A stretch of 64,000 nucleotides of DNA from NCBI GenBank assembly GCA_028753945.1, contig JAPNXP010000002.1:14825624-14889623 (forward strand). The letters are read 5' to 3'. The DNA is from Hexactinellida sp. DTS-2022 (taxonomy: Eukaryota > Porifera > Hexactinellida). Shown here piece after piece: positions 43,091 through 54,400 of the stretch. How positions within the stretch are numbered: position 1 is the first letter of the stretch; each line of letters opens with the position of its first letter. The position numbers were made by a program, and so were the translations under genes. Below the pieces are notes generated by a model. The model ran no database searches, had not been told where the DNA came from, and saw only the letters and a program-made list of their open reading frames with translations.

Positions 43091-45315
43091 AGACGGATCA
43101 GCTCTGTCTAGGCTAAACGGCTATAATAGAGGCAGAGGTAATTCGTGCATAAACATTATAACTTGAATCGTATAAATTAGAATATCACATATATCCAGAA
43201 AGTGAAATGCAATGCTATAAATACTGCAAAGAGGCTAACAAAAATAACAAGTTAATCATCCAAATTAGCGGAAAAAGGGTTGATCATTTCGATTGAAATT
43301 TTCGAGTAGCCTCAACTCGCTATAATAACGAGACTGATTAGTATATAACGGACAGTGTGACCAGGAATAGGCTTATTATCTCAACGTGATTCACCGCCAC
43401 CGCTGCTAATACCTCCACTCTGGGTTTATAAATTTACAAGTTGTAATTGAAACTCACGAATTACCCGCATGACTCAAAGGGTTATTTATTGGAGCACACA
43501 AGAACAGAAGGAACATTAAAATACGCGCGAATTATAAAATAAAATCTATAGAAAGGGAGGTTGGAATGCAAATGTATTGGCGGAAATCGTCAGATATAGC
43601 GGTTGACGTAGTATGAGAGTTTGCTAGTGAATTGTGATGTTATAGTGTTAGAAGCCATAACAAAGAATAAATACAATAACTTATTGTGCTGAGTATTGAT
43701 TTTGGATAATATCTATCATTCTGGCGAGAAGATATAACTGTGGTAAATAGCAGATGTCAATTGCATGCTCCCACCATTTTATGTCGAGTCAGCGTAATTT
43801 GACTAAAGTAATTAATTTTTGTAGGTTATTTATATTTTAAATTAACAGGAAATTGCAGTGTAATTAGTTGACACAAAATTATTTTTTCATTACTATATAA
43901 TAATGGTTGTGTAGCAACCTTGAGACACTCAACATTGTACAAAAGTTTAGAAATGTGACTAATGCAAGATCAAGCCACTAATTGGGTATAAAACTCCCGT
44001 ACATACATAATATACTGTATTAAAATTAGTCCAGTGTGCATGTTTCTTGTAATAAGCAGTGCAAAAGAAGCAGGGTAGAACAAAGTTTCTATAAGTTAAG
44101 CTCCAAATTTGTATTACAAAGTTTAGGCAAAAAATTACGTTCTCAATCTTGTTTAATAATCTGTACAGCAACTAACTAAGCAGGTAGCGATTTAAAACTG
44201 TGCTACTATACTAACCAAAGGAATTAAAATTGGCATAAGATGTCATTTGGGTACCAAAGAGCAATTAAATGAGTAAAACCGAGTCTCACGTGAACTCTCT
44301 CATAAATCTAAAAATAAATTTCACCATTTATTATAGATTTCAGTAGATTTGCATATTATAATTATTTGTACAATTATACTCTTACCAAGACTGAACTGAA
44401 GCTAAATTAGTGTCGTTATGAACATTATTGTGCAATAGTCTCTAAATTAAAACCGCATAATGCAAAATTACTGATATTGTACAGGTTGATACATTAATTG
44501 TAGAAATAATCAAATGTACAACGAGTCAATAAATGTGTCCAGATAATGTTGTCCAAACTATCCAGTAATTTGTCAATTGGAGTGGTTGATTGACCATAAT
44601 TAAAATCAATGTGTCCTATACCTACAACTACATAGGTTACTAGAAAATCCGGGAATAAATTATAATAGAACACAAATAAACACGCGAGGGAGTTGGTGAT
44701 AAGATTAATGATGTGCAACATATTTCCTCAAATACCAAATAGTTGCTCAACTCAAATAATCGCACCCCTGATTGCGTTGAATAATAAATAAAAGTCTGAG
44801 TTGCAAATAGAGGAAATACGGTTGGTGTACAATATCAGGCAATTTGGATCAGTGATTTGTAGACTCGGTTTAATATGTTCAAAGGGGACAAGGAAACTGA
44901 TGAAAAATATCTCAAAACAAGCGCAGTTTCCAAGAATAGGAATACATGAAGAACGAAATCCGAGGTCAATAAAAGGTCACTTAATTAATAATACTTAGCG
45001 AATAATGTTAAAGTAGTATATCGTATTATACAACCTATATAATACTCTGCAGTATTGGCAAGACAGTTGTGCCCAATGTCAGAAATAATTTTTAATACAA
45101 TTAAGGAGTAAATACAGAATATAATTGAGGTACAGATAAAATTAACAAACAAAGTTATTACGATACAATATGTTAATTGACAAAGTTAGAATGTTTCTTT
45201 TGGGTCCAAGGAAAGCCTGAAATTAGGACAATATTTACATTATTATTCACAAACGATTACAACTAACAAACACAGAATAATTAGCCTCTATTGGGGCTGT
45301 TTCATGTAACCTCAG
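43091..45315. other. intergenic, nothing recognised
   Basis: 2.2 kb of AT-rich sequence upstream of MASK and downstream of the membrane-protein gene. Frames up to 75 codons (for example 44494-44721, 44801-44998) lack any signal of coding. Confidence 0.5.
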
Positions 45316-47253
45316 CTAAATACGGTGGATGCAGTAGAGTAGCGAAACTTGGACAAAAATACTAAGTAAGAACACAGCAATGCAGAGTAAAATAGGCCAC
45401 ACCGGATTGTAGTAGCAAACTACGGTAAACGGACAAACATTAGTAGCATTATTATTGGGTTCATAAATGATTGCATCCAAATCAGCTAAGTTTGTATGAG
45501 TGAAATGGGAAAATGGAACTTTGTCTCTTATCAGGCCGATGCTTCTAGTTACGTTCAGGACACAGAAATGAGTAACATTTGATAATTCATAAATAAAATA
45601 TATGCCAGAAGTTTGTATGTCATAGATACCTTGGGAAGAATTTAGTACTAATTCATATGGGGATAATTGACAAGTACTCTCTAAATATGGATTTTCAGAT
45701 GGTAAATACAGTTCTACACCGAATTCATTTTCAAAAATAGTTCCATTGCGAGAATAGTAACAATATTTAGAGACAGTAGAATTTTTAGGAATCCAGGTTG
45801 CTATTCCCAGTGACATATTATATTGCGTTGTAAGGGATTGATTTAATGGTTTATGAAACATTAAACCTTTGAAGTTTGTGGAACAATTTTGATCACTAAC
45901 AAACGCACATTCATTTAGATTGATATTATCGAACGTGTAGTATTCACCTGGTATAAGAGTGACATTCTGTCTCGAACGTTGGATCAATAGTGGAGTCAGA
46001 AATACCGAAAAGCAAACGCTAGCGGAAATAATCAGTACCACATAGGATGCCAGGTGTATTTTGCTTTTGTTCTTATAGTAGATTTGGTGCAGATGGTCCT
46101 GATTGGTGAAAACAGGTTTATCGGGCAATAACTGCTCTCTGGTGACGTCACTAGTTCGGAACCCGGAGTATTTAACCTTAGTTCTGTCTCGGAATACCAA
46201 CCAAGTAGCGACTAGGAATATCGAGTATAGGATGCTGGGAATAATGGATAGGATCGACATGAATACGAGAATAGCAAGTGTAACATACAGAATCGGATAA
46301 TATGAATCCATATAACGAATGCGTTTCACTATATCCCATTCAATGATACAATAAATTACAGCACCAGACAAAGTTGCAATAGCATTTAAAAGAGTCAACG
46401 AGTAAGTTCCCCAGGCAGCTATCTTCATCAGCTTAAAGGCTCGTATCTTATCTGCGTATCTTTCCCATTCTAGAAATTCGGTATGCAAATGTGTTATAAA
46501 CTCAATCATGCGTTGGTGTACGATAATTATACACATTCTCATAAATGCACACACCGTGAATACCCGGATGAATAGATCGATTCCGTACACAATAGTAACA
46601 AAGAAATAGGTGTTGTAATTTATATAAAAACCAGACAGAAACGCGAATGTTTGGGATAACAGTGGGAAGTTAACAAAATGGATGAGATACAGGCTAAACT
46701 CTAAACAGAATACATACCCCATTCTTGCTATTATCAATAATACTAGGATGTTAAGCTGTACTTTCTTACCTTGAAAGTAATTAGCTATCTGTAGCAATAG
46801 AGTCACTCCGAATAATACGATTCCTTCCTGAAATGACTGAGAGATAGCGCCTGCGAGATAACCCATTAGTTTCTCATTTCCCCATTCCTGACTAATGACA
46901 ATGACAGACGTGTAGAAGAGGGAAATAGTGTTGAAGACACAGAATCCAAACATGCAAAGGATGATTCCAAAGAAAATTTGGAAGTGTTGGTAGTAGACAG
47001 TAATGACTCTGTTTTCATCGTGCTCACACCCCCTTATGTGGTTATTAAGAATGTATCTGTACTTAAACACCTGGCCTATCAACTGACCTGCTAGTCGGAT
47101 AGTGACTGGCATAAGCAGTATGCATAGCAGGGAGTTTAGTAGTGCGCTAATTACAAATATCAGAGTGAATACCAAGGGGAGACATCCAGCATATGCACCT
47201 ACTAGAACTTGTTCGACAAAGTTATAAATCATTTCACAATTATTCACAAGCAA
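45316..47253 (-). CDS. unrecognised multi-pass membrane protein with glycosylated ectodomain
   Basis: I do not recognise this 645-residue one-exon protein. Hydrophobic segments lie at about 26-52, 92-121, 143-160, 166-192, 205-235, 280-305, 320-354 and 402-424, plus a last one at 618-642, so eight to ten membrane spans. Residues about 428-615 form a hydrophilic stretch with about ten N-glycosylation sequons (NVT, NCS, NQS, NMS, NST, NGT, NSS, NAT) and several Cys, which must face outside. The loop at about 250-280 and the stretch 355-400 are basic and probably cytosolic. There is no signal peptide, pore motif, kinase motif or GPCR signature. Codon use is more AT-rich than in the STK16 and MASK genes. 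It could be a lineage-specific receptor or transporter. Confidence 0.75.
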   Translation of the reverse strand: MLVNNCEMIYNFVEQVLVGAYAGCLPLVFTLIFVISALLNSLLCILLMPVTIRLAGQLIGQVFKYRYILNNHIRGCEHDENRVITVYYQHFQIFFGIILCMFGFCVFNTISLFYTSVIVISQEWGNEKLMGYLAGAISQSFQEGIVLFGVTLLLQIANYFQGKKVQLNILVLLIIARMGYVFCLEFSLYLIHFVNFPLLSQTFAFLSGFYINYNTYFFVTIVYGIDLFIRVFTVCAFMRMCIIIVHQRMIEFITHLHTEFLEWERYADKIRAFKLMKIAAWGTYSLTLLNAIATLSGAVIYCIIEWDIVKRIRYMDSYYPILYVTLAILVFMSILSIIPSILYSIFLVATWLVFRDRTKVKYSGFRTSDVTREQLLPDKPVFTNQDHLHQIYYKNKSKIHLASYVVLIISASVCFSVFLTPLLIQRSRQNVTLIPGEYYTFDNINLNECAFVSDQNCSTNFKGLMFHKPLNQSLTTQYNMSLGIATWIPKNSTVSKYCYYSRNGTIFENEFGVELYLPSENPYLESTCQLSPYELVLNSSQGIYDIQTSGIYFIYELSNVTHFCVLNVTRSIGLIRDKVPFSHFTHTNLADLDAIIYEPNNNATNVCPFTVVCYYNPVWPILLCIAVFLLSIFVQVSLLYCIHRI

Positions 47254-47738
47254 TTAATTTAATAACTATCACTAGAATTATGCAGCTTTATACTGTAAGA
47301 ACATCTCTATAAGCATATCTTAGTTGAAAGTTAATACTTAGTAACATAATATGTAGATATATTTAGCATTGTCTGCTAGTTTAATAATTAATTAATTAAT
47401 TAATATTAGAGGCACGAGAGTCAATAATAAACTGTTCCTTCTAAATAACCTCACAAGGCTCACATGCTATTCCATTGTTATTTATTCTCATAGCACATCC
47501 ATGGTGTTCGGATGAGAATACTTGATAGGGAAATTATATAAAATTGAATTGATTAATGAAATATTTATGTATTATTGTGTATGAAGAAATAAATATAATA
47601 TAATTCAACTTCCACAATAAATATGTGTTTAAGTTGTAGATGCAAAGTTAACAAGTGAAGACAGACAATTTCCAACAAACAAAATATACAATTATATTTA
47701 TCATTCTATACAATAAATAGGTGATAAATTTCGCGTTT
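47254..47738. other. intergenic, nothing recognised
   Basis: AT-rich, with a short (TTAA)n run near 47388-47404. Confidence 0.5.
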
Positions 47739-49412
47739 TCACACATCTATATCAGAGAATGCGTACACCTCAACAGCTGAGCACGAAAAGAAGCCGTTTT
47801 CCGAAGAGCACAGGGGTAGGTTATTGAATGTGCTACATTTCGCAGAACTGCCAAGGTTTAGCTCACTGTCCAGGTATATACCAAACCCCCCATTCCCTCC
47901 CCCCACCATTATGTGGCTATCATTTCCCGCTAGGAACATGTCAGTAGCGCCTGCGTTCTTGTGCATACCCACCCACGGAAACTTCTTTGGCGGGTCGAAG
48001 CAAAACGAGAATAGAAATGTCTCGCCTGTCCCGAAGAAATGCAAGTCTCCTTCTCTATAACGATTTGTAAGCGACGTGCTGCAATAGGCACCGAACACTT
48101 CATTTTTAATTGTCTTTATGAGCAGAATAAACGGCTCGGTTTCCTCCAGGATATCGTACAGGCACAGCAGATTGTACCCGTGGGTCTCTGCCTCGAATAT
48201 CTTCTGCGGAACACATATCTGGAACCGCTCGGGTAACCACTGCCAGAGGTCGAACCAGTGCTCCTCGCTTCTAATTATCTTCGAGGGTTTGTCCGGCTTG
48301 GGCGGGGGGATAACTATCTGCTCCGGATTTGAGGATATCTTGCTTAGGTTGAGCAGCACGTGTCGCTTATAGAATCTCTGTATGAGACTCCTAGAGAGAT
48401 TGGGTATGTTGAATCCGGTGTCCAGCAGCTCTGTGTCTGACACGGGGAGGTGCGACGCGAAGTGCCTCAGCTCTTCCTTCAGGTTAACCACGTCCTGCTT
48501 GCTGGCCTTAAGCACGTACTTGTGGAACAGCACCACTATTGCCACTCCGATTCTGTAGAATATCTTGGGTCCCTCCACGAAGTAGCAGTCTAGGATGCGC
48601 ACCAGCGCCCAGAAGAAGAGACACTGGAATATCCAGGCCTCCCAGTTGTCGAACACGGGATAGAGACTGTTAAGCGAGGCCTCGGGGTCCACGGAGTACG
48701 CTATTTGGTACAGAGCCTTCCAGGCGGGTCTAGCCTTGTTGTAGGTCAGATCTCCGAGGGTGTTACGTTCCGCGATAACGCCCGGTTTCGAGTGCTCCAG
48801 CTTCTCCGTCTCGAACAATCCGAGGATGACAAAGAAGGACTGCTCTTCCCCCATGAAGCAGAGCAGCGTGCTCACAAATACGGCCAGCAGCGGACAGAAG
48901 GTTATGTTCGGCTGCGAGAAGGCGATGACGCGTAGCACGCGGTCTCTGCACGCGTGACCCTCCTTCGTGAGTGGGAATATCTCCGTGTCGTAGGGACTCC
49001 CGAAACTGGGGGCGGCCCCCCCGTGGTGCACCTTGGAGGATTGGTCTCGGTAGTAGCTCGGGTACTTCTGCATTATGCGGTCTCCGCCGGAGAGGATCAG
49101 CCACATCTTGCGGCGGAACTCGCAAGGCACGAACCTACGCACGTGCTTCTTCAGCTTAGAACTCGGGAACCCGTCTGACGTCAGCTCCAGGAGGGATACG
49201 GGGTCGCAGGGCCACTCCCTGTCTGCCTGCGGTTTTAGGATCTGGTGTGGCGTGACGATGCGACCTGTGTCTGCGAATTCTGAGAAACAAATGTGCTGCT
49301 CCTTGAGGGGGGGCAGGGAGGCAGGCTTGGGGTTGGAGATGGATCCAATGTCGATCTCTTCAAAGGACATTGTGGATAACTGTCTAGTGGAGAATCGCGG
49401 GTGAATGTTCAT
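47739..49412 (-). CDS. TBC1D24: TBC1D24/Skywalker homologue (TBC plus TLDc)
   Basis: 557 residues in one exon; human TBC1D24 has 559. Residues about 60-320 are the TBC (Rab-GAP fold) domain, including LKKHVRRFVPCEFRRKMWL near its start and the TYNKARPAWKALYQIAYSVD region characteristic of this protein. Residues about 380-557 are the TLDc domain (HGYNLLCLYDILEETEPFIL, FGAYCS, GGGNGGFGIYLDSEL, and the C-terminal EVYAF). This pairing is unique to TBC1D24/Skywalker, which binds ARF6 and phosphoinositides and controls synaptic-vesicle and endosome traffic and oxidative-stress resistance. The start is the first Met before the conserved region; MNIHPRFSTRQL precedes a more internal Met (MSFEEIDIGS) that would also serve. 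Confidence 0.93.
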   Translation of the reverse strand: MNIHPRFSTRQLSTMSFEEIDIGSISNPKPASLPPLKEQHICFSEFADTGRIVTPHQILKPQADREWPCDPVSLLELTSDGFPSSKLKKHVRRFVPCEFRRKMWLILSGGDRIMQKYPSYYRDQSSKVHHGGAAPSFGSPYDTEIFPLTKEGHACRDRVLRVIAFSQPNITFCPLLAVFVSTLLCFMGEEQSFFVILGLFETEKLEHSKPGVIAERNTLGDLTYNKARPAWKALYQIAYSVDPEASLNSLYPVFDNWEAWIFQCLFFWALVRILDCYFVEGPKIFYRIGVAIVVLFHKYVLKASKQDVVNLKEELRHFASHLPVSDTELLDTGFNIPNLSRSLIQRFYKRHVLLNLSKISSNPEQIVIPPPKPDKPSKIIRSEEHWFDLWQWLPERFQICVPQKIFEAETHGYNLLCLYDILEETEPFILLIKTIKNEVFGAYCSTSLTNRYREGDLHFFGTGETFLFSFCFDPPKKFPWVGMHKNAGATDMFLAGNDSHIMVGGGNGGFGIYLDSELNLGSSAKCSTFNNLPLCSSENGFFSCSAVEVYAFSDIDV

Positions 49413-50159
49413 TAATTGTTTGTGTGAGAAGTGTGTCTTGTTGTTGTTTATAATAAATACTAATACTTAGCATTTGTAGTATATATAGTTATTCACAGAT
49501 ATACTAGTAAGTTGTCAAACTCTAGTTAGTATTCCTGCTAACTCATCAGTTTAACTAAGTCATACTTACTTAATTAAAGGAACCTGAATGGATGATAAAT
49601 TCAATTGATATATAATTTCCTAATTATATTACTATAGTGATGATCAAAAATTCTTTAAAATATTACAAAATAATGTCCTTATAGAAAATTAGAAATACAC
49701 GTAGTATACAAAGAATAAACGAACGAACTCAGATTGATTCAAAACTACAAATATTGCCTATAAAAGCAGTTGAGAGGCCAGTTAATTCAACTACAATTAT
49801 CCATTAATAAATTTTCTCAGTAATAACAAGCAAGATTGAACTTATTGAGTAAAGTTAGTACTGATCTGTAGTTTATAAAGTTCTCAATGGAAAGACTAAA
49901 GAATTACATAACTTGGATGGCTTATGCCAGGAATAGCTCATGCAAAGATCTACAAGTTCTATCGTATAACTGTAAACACTGGGGCAACCTCAAAGTGCAG
50001 CTAAAAGCGGAGCTGATAATTATTACTATATTATTATACAAATTGTTCGAATAACAAAACAATAAAAACCTTGTTCTTTATACTGTACATACATATAAGA
50101 TTAATAATAAAGATAGAAATAGTACAACAAACAGAGTTAAAAGTGCACTCCACATATCA
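49413..50159. other. intergenic, nothing recognised
   Basis: AT-rich upstream region of TBC1D24 and 3' flank of the kinase gene. Confidence 0.5.
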
Positions 50160-51050
50160 TTAACTATCATTCATCCCCTGCAGCCTTGCTCTTACTGCTG
50201 ACACGTCTGGTCTAGTGTTGGGGTCTATAATCAGAATCCACTTCAACACCTCCACAAACCCCTGGCAGCTAGCCCCGCCCGGGGCAGTAGGAATCGGGAC
50301 GCGGCCACTGAGCGTGCTCATGACTGTCCCATCGAAGGGAGAGTCCCCATACGCCATAGCGAACAGAGTGCACCCCAGTGACCACACGTCCGTCCGGGCG
50401 GTTATAAGCCCTGGAGCCGGACAGTCGAACAGCTCCGGAGCTCTATAAGTAGCAGTGCTTTCCTGGGCCGCTCTCTCCTGCAGCACCAGGGCCTCCTGTC
50501 TGTTGGCTATCCGCACCTCCGAGCCCTGGACACTCCCTAGGTCCATGAGGACAGCCTGTGACCTGTCGTCCGATATGAGTATGTTAGCCGGCTTAAGGTC
50601 TCTGTGTGCTAGCGATGGAGTCAGACTGTGCATGTACTGTAGGCCGTCACATATCGTGATGCTTAGCCTTATGATAAACAGCTGTTTCTTATGAAGGGGG
50701 TCTCGAATCGTCGCCTCGATCCAGTCCTGGATTGTCCCCCTGGCGTAGAAGGGGAACACGAGTCTCGCCTCCTGAGTGGAGTTAGACCTCTTCAGGAAAT
50801 CGTGGTTTAGGAGTGTTAGTACGTTAGGGTGGGACAGCCTCTGGTACACGCTTATTTCGTGCATCACCGCGTGCTCCTGCTCGCTGTAGGCTATCTCTAT
50901 GCGCTTCAGGGCCAGCTGTCTGCCCGCGCGGTCCGACACTAGGTCCACAAACGAGAAGGCGCCCTCCCCGACCCTCCGCACCACTCTGTAGCTACTGCCC
51001 CCCACCCGCACCTGGTTAAGGCACAACAGGGACGACAACCAACCGCCCAT
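50160..51050 (-). CDS. STK16: STK16-like serine/threonine kinase
   Basis: 296 residues, one exon; human STK16 has 305. GEGAFSFVD at 28-36 is the glycine loop, K49 the ATP-binding Lys (LALKR), and HRDLKPAN at 149-156 the catalytic loop. DLG at 170-172 replaces DFG, as in STK16. SYRAPELF-like TYRAPELF and the DVWSLGCTLFAM helix follow. Met-Gly-Gly at the start with Cys10 suits myristoylation and palmitoylation, by which the human kinase is held at the Golgi. STK16 belongs to the NAK family and acts in Golgi assembly and secretion. All catalytic residues are present, so it should be active. G+C-rich coding sequence. Confidence 0.93.
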   Translation of the reverse strand: MGGWLSSLLCLNQVRVGGSSYRVVRRVGEGAFSFVDLVSDRAGRQLALKRIEIAYSEQEHAVMHEISVYQRLSHPNVLTLLNHDFLKRSNSTQEARLVFPFYARGTIQDWIEATIRDPLHKKQLFIIRLSITICDGLQYMHSLTPSLAHRDLKPANILISDDRSQAVLMDLGSVQGSEVRIANRQEALVLQERAAQESTATYRAPELFDCPAPGLITARTDVWSLGCTLFAMAYGDSPFDGTVMSTLSGRVPIPTAPGGASCQGFVEVLKWILIIDPNTRPDVSAVRARLQGMNDS

Positions 51051-51103
51051 TCGCTATCCTACCGAGACACACGCATTCAGGCAATTAAATATAGAGTATA
51101 ATA

Positions 51104-51242
51104 CAGTGGTGTATACTATAGCAAGTCGCATTTGCACAGGAAATTTGCTTGTTAATATGCAACTTGCTATTAGAGGAACAATCTGAGCTCGCTTGGGGAC
51201 TGAAATTAACTTTTCTATATTGCTATTAGGCGAACACCACTG
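51104..51242. mobile_element. 'CAGTGGTGTTCGCCTAATAG' family MITE
   Basis: Left end CAGTGGTGTATACTATAGC, right end (reverse) CAGTGGTGTTCGCCTAATAGC, TA on both sides. It sits 54 bases upstream of the STK16-like start codon, in the likely promoter. Elsewhere 51051-51479 shows nothing. Confidence 0.75.
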
Positions 51243-51479
51243 TACACATTTGAACCTATTTATTGCAAACTAATTCTATTTAACCTATATTTATGTCAGG
51301 TACAAGTTGTGAGATGACTGACTAATTCCTGTTAATTAAACTGCAAGGATTTTGTACTAATAAAAGTATATGTGTACGTATATCTCGCAAGTCAAACAAT
51401 ACTTAAATCGCTGATAATACATAACTAATGAGACACATACAAACTATATAGACAATCCATTACAGATCAGAATGGCTTA

Positions 51480-54400
51480 CTATAGATACTCTCCCTCTTG
51501 ATCGTACCCCCCATACTGTTGCTGTTGTCCCACAGATACCTTCTGCTTCATCATGTTAGCTCGTAGCAGCAGATACGTGGTTTGCTGTCTGTATACATGT
51601 CCGGCCTCCAGGACGTGCTTAAAGCTACGCATCCTGGGGTCTACGCTGCGAGAGTACAGAATCTTAGCGTTAGAGTCAATCCTGCCTTGGATCTTGCCTT
51701 CTAGAATGAGGGAGCTTATCTCATCCTCTAATTCCCCTAAACACACACAGATAATGAATAGTAGAACACTTATACTATAGACTATACTAATTAGTAATCA
51801 AAGGAGTATACTTATATATCGGTCAACACCTTTGTAATGTAATTCAGGTATTTTTTTACATCAAAAACTCGAAGCTGTGTTTTATAATGAAAAGGTCTTG
51901 GTCGATATATTATGATATAACCAAACCCGATTAAACTGGATATCAAGAGGAAATACAATACACATTAACTGGTGTGTATGGTTATTACCGACTGTTGTCT
52001 CGAATGACTCCGCCATCTTGTTCATGTCGACAGAGGAGTAGGGAGTGAAGTACTGCACCAGGGCCCTGCGGCGGATCTCCCCGAACAGTCGCGTCACGTG
52101 GGGGCACAGGAACGGGTCCAGGAGCAGGTCGCCCTGAATGGAGCGCAGGGACCCCAGACAGGCGGTGTACTTGGAATCGTAGAACTGACAAATAGCGTTA
52201 CGCAGCAGAGGCTCGAGCTCTAGGAACTCTTTGAAGCTGTTGCTTGATATCACCTGCACAATGCAAATATCAACTCACATTAATACAGTAGTCAGTTACT
52301 CCGCTTAATAGAGCACGGTTAATTGGGGTAATATTCATAGGATTTACGGAACGGAATACAGTTTGGTTTGCAATTAAATATTTCGGTTATTTGTGTTCTA
52401 CCCTCGACTAAAGTGACCGAATTAAGCGGAGTTGACTCATAATCTAATAAGCGAATCCCATAAATACGTATATACTACTATGGTTAGTATACTACAGTAG
52501 AGCCTAGTTAGTACGAAAACCAGGGGACCGTCAAAATGTGTTCGCTTTATCCGAAATTCATATTAACCAATATCATTTGTATTGGAAAGGCTTTGAAGGA
52601 ACTGAAATAGTGTTGGTATTAACCGTATTCGTACTAATCAGAATTTCGTATTACCCGTGTTCGTACTAACGAGGTTCTACTGTCTGTACCTTGTTGTTGA
52701 GGTCTGTCCTGTCATAAGTGGCCAGGGCACACAGACCAGCGTATATAGCTACGTCATGAGCCGAGAGAATCTCTGGAAAGTCAAACGCGTCCAGTGTGAG
52801 CTGTAGAAAGTAGCGAGCCGCGTTCTTATACTTCTCGAGACACATCTCTGCTAGGCCCACGGCAGCAAGGAGTCTAATGAACACAGCTGTAAACAACAAC
52901 AACACGCAACAAACAAACATAGAAACAAACAAACAAACAAGCAAACAAGCAAACAAACAAGCAAACAAACAAAGTTAACAAACAAACAAACAAACAAACA
53001 AGCAAACAAATAAACAAACAAGCAAACAAACAAAGTTAACAAACAAACAAGCAAACAAACAAGCAAACAAACAAGCAAACAAACAACAAAGCAAACAAAC
53101 AAACAAACAAACACCCAAACAAACAAACAACAAACAAGCAAACACCCAAACAAACAAACAACAAACAAAGCAAACACCCAAACAACAACAACATACATAC
53201 TCACTAACCTGGATTTAATCTTCAACATATCAGCCTGTTTAGCAAGCTTCTTATTGGACATAATTCCATAGGAATCTGCCTTATTGTAGTAGTTAATGAC
53301 TGTACTCCAGTTCCCGACAAACACTGACACGATTATAATATTCAGATAGAGTCCATAGAAGTGTTTGTCGCTGAGACAGTAGTCCTTAGCCCGAGAATAG
53401 CACTTGAAGGCGTTAGTCAGATCTCCACACTTCAGATAATGGTCTCCTAGGTCGTCGTAGCCTCTTCGTATGCTCTCTTTGATAGAGTGAGATCTGAAAT
53501 AAAATTGATAACATGCCAACCCTCCAGGATATTAAAATATATATTGGCTTCGAGCTATTTTAGTAATTATGCAACTGGTATAGGTACAAATTAGGTTATT
53601 CCTTAAGAAAATAACTCAAAAGTGTAACAAAAACTATGGTATTTCAGGTACAGTAGAACCTCGTTAATACGAACAGTCACCTTCAAAACATTTTCAATAC
53701 AAGTGACACCGTTGGTACCAAATCCGGATAAGACGAACAAATTTTAAAATCTAGGGAACACCCATAAACCCCGAAAAATAAATATCAATGGAAATCCATG
53801 TAAAGTTTGTAAATCTTAATTTAGTTTATAAAGATAGCTAATCTGACCTAAAGCTTTTGAGATCTTTATCCAGCGTTTCCAGAATAAGACTGGACTGTCT
53901 CCTGCGGTCCTCTATCCAGCTGATTGCCTCTGGGGAGGTGGAGGAGTCCTTGGGGTCCTTTGTTATCTGATGTCGGATAAAGCATATGTCCTGAGGGGGG
54001 GGGAATCATATATTTAGCAGGGATAATTGATAATATAGTAGAACTCGGTTATAACGAGTGGAAAATAAGTACGTATTATACGAGTTTACCCTACATAGAA
54101 ATACATACTGCTTTATAAAATAGTAGTACGTACTAACCCAGGTACATTATATCCGAGGTAATTATAACCGAGTTCTACTGTATTATAAATTACAGGAGAC
54201 TCTCGTTATTACGAACAAAGATAAGGGTAAATGTCGGTTAGGAGTGCAAAGTTTAATTCCCCTAGCATATGCTAATGCATGCAAGTGACTCCGGTTAATT
54301 AATACGAACACATTTCGACGGTCCCCTTGTGTTCGTATTAGCGGGAGTCTACTGTACATATATAACATAATAGAGACCTGGAAAGCTCCCACATTGAAAG

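Noticed and set aside
52666..53519. Cys/Leu/Phe/Val-rich frames on the minus strand
   Set aside because: They translate the (CAAA)n/(CAAG)n simple repeat of a CSN1 intron; real CSN1 exons lie at both ends.
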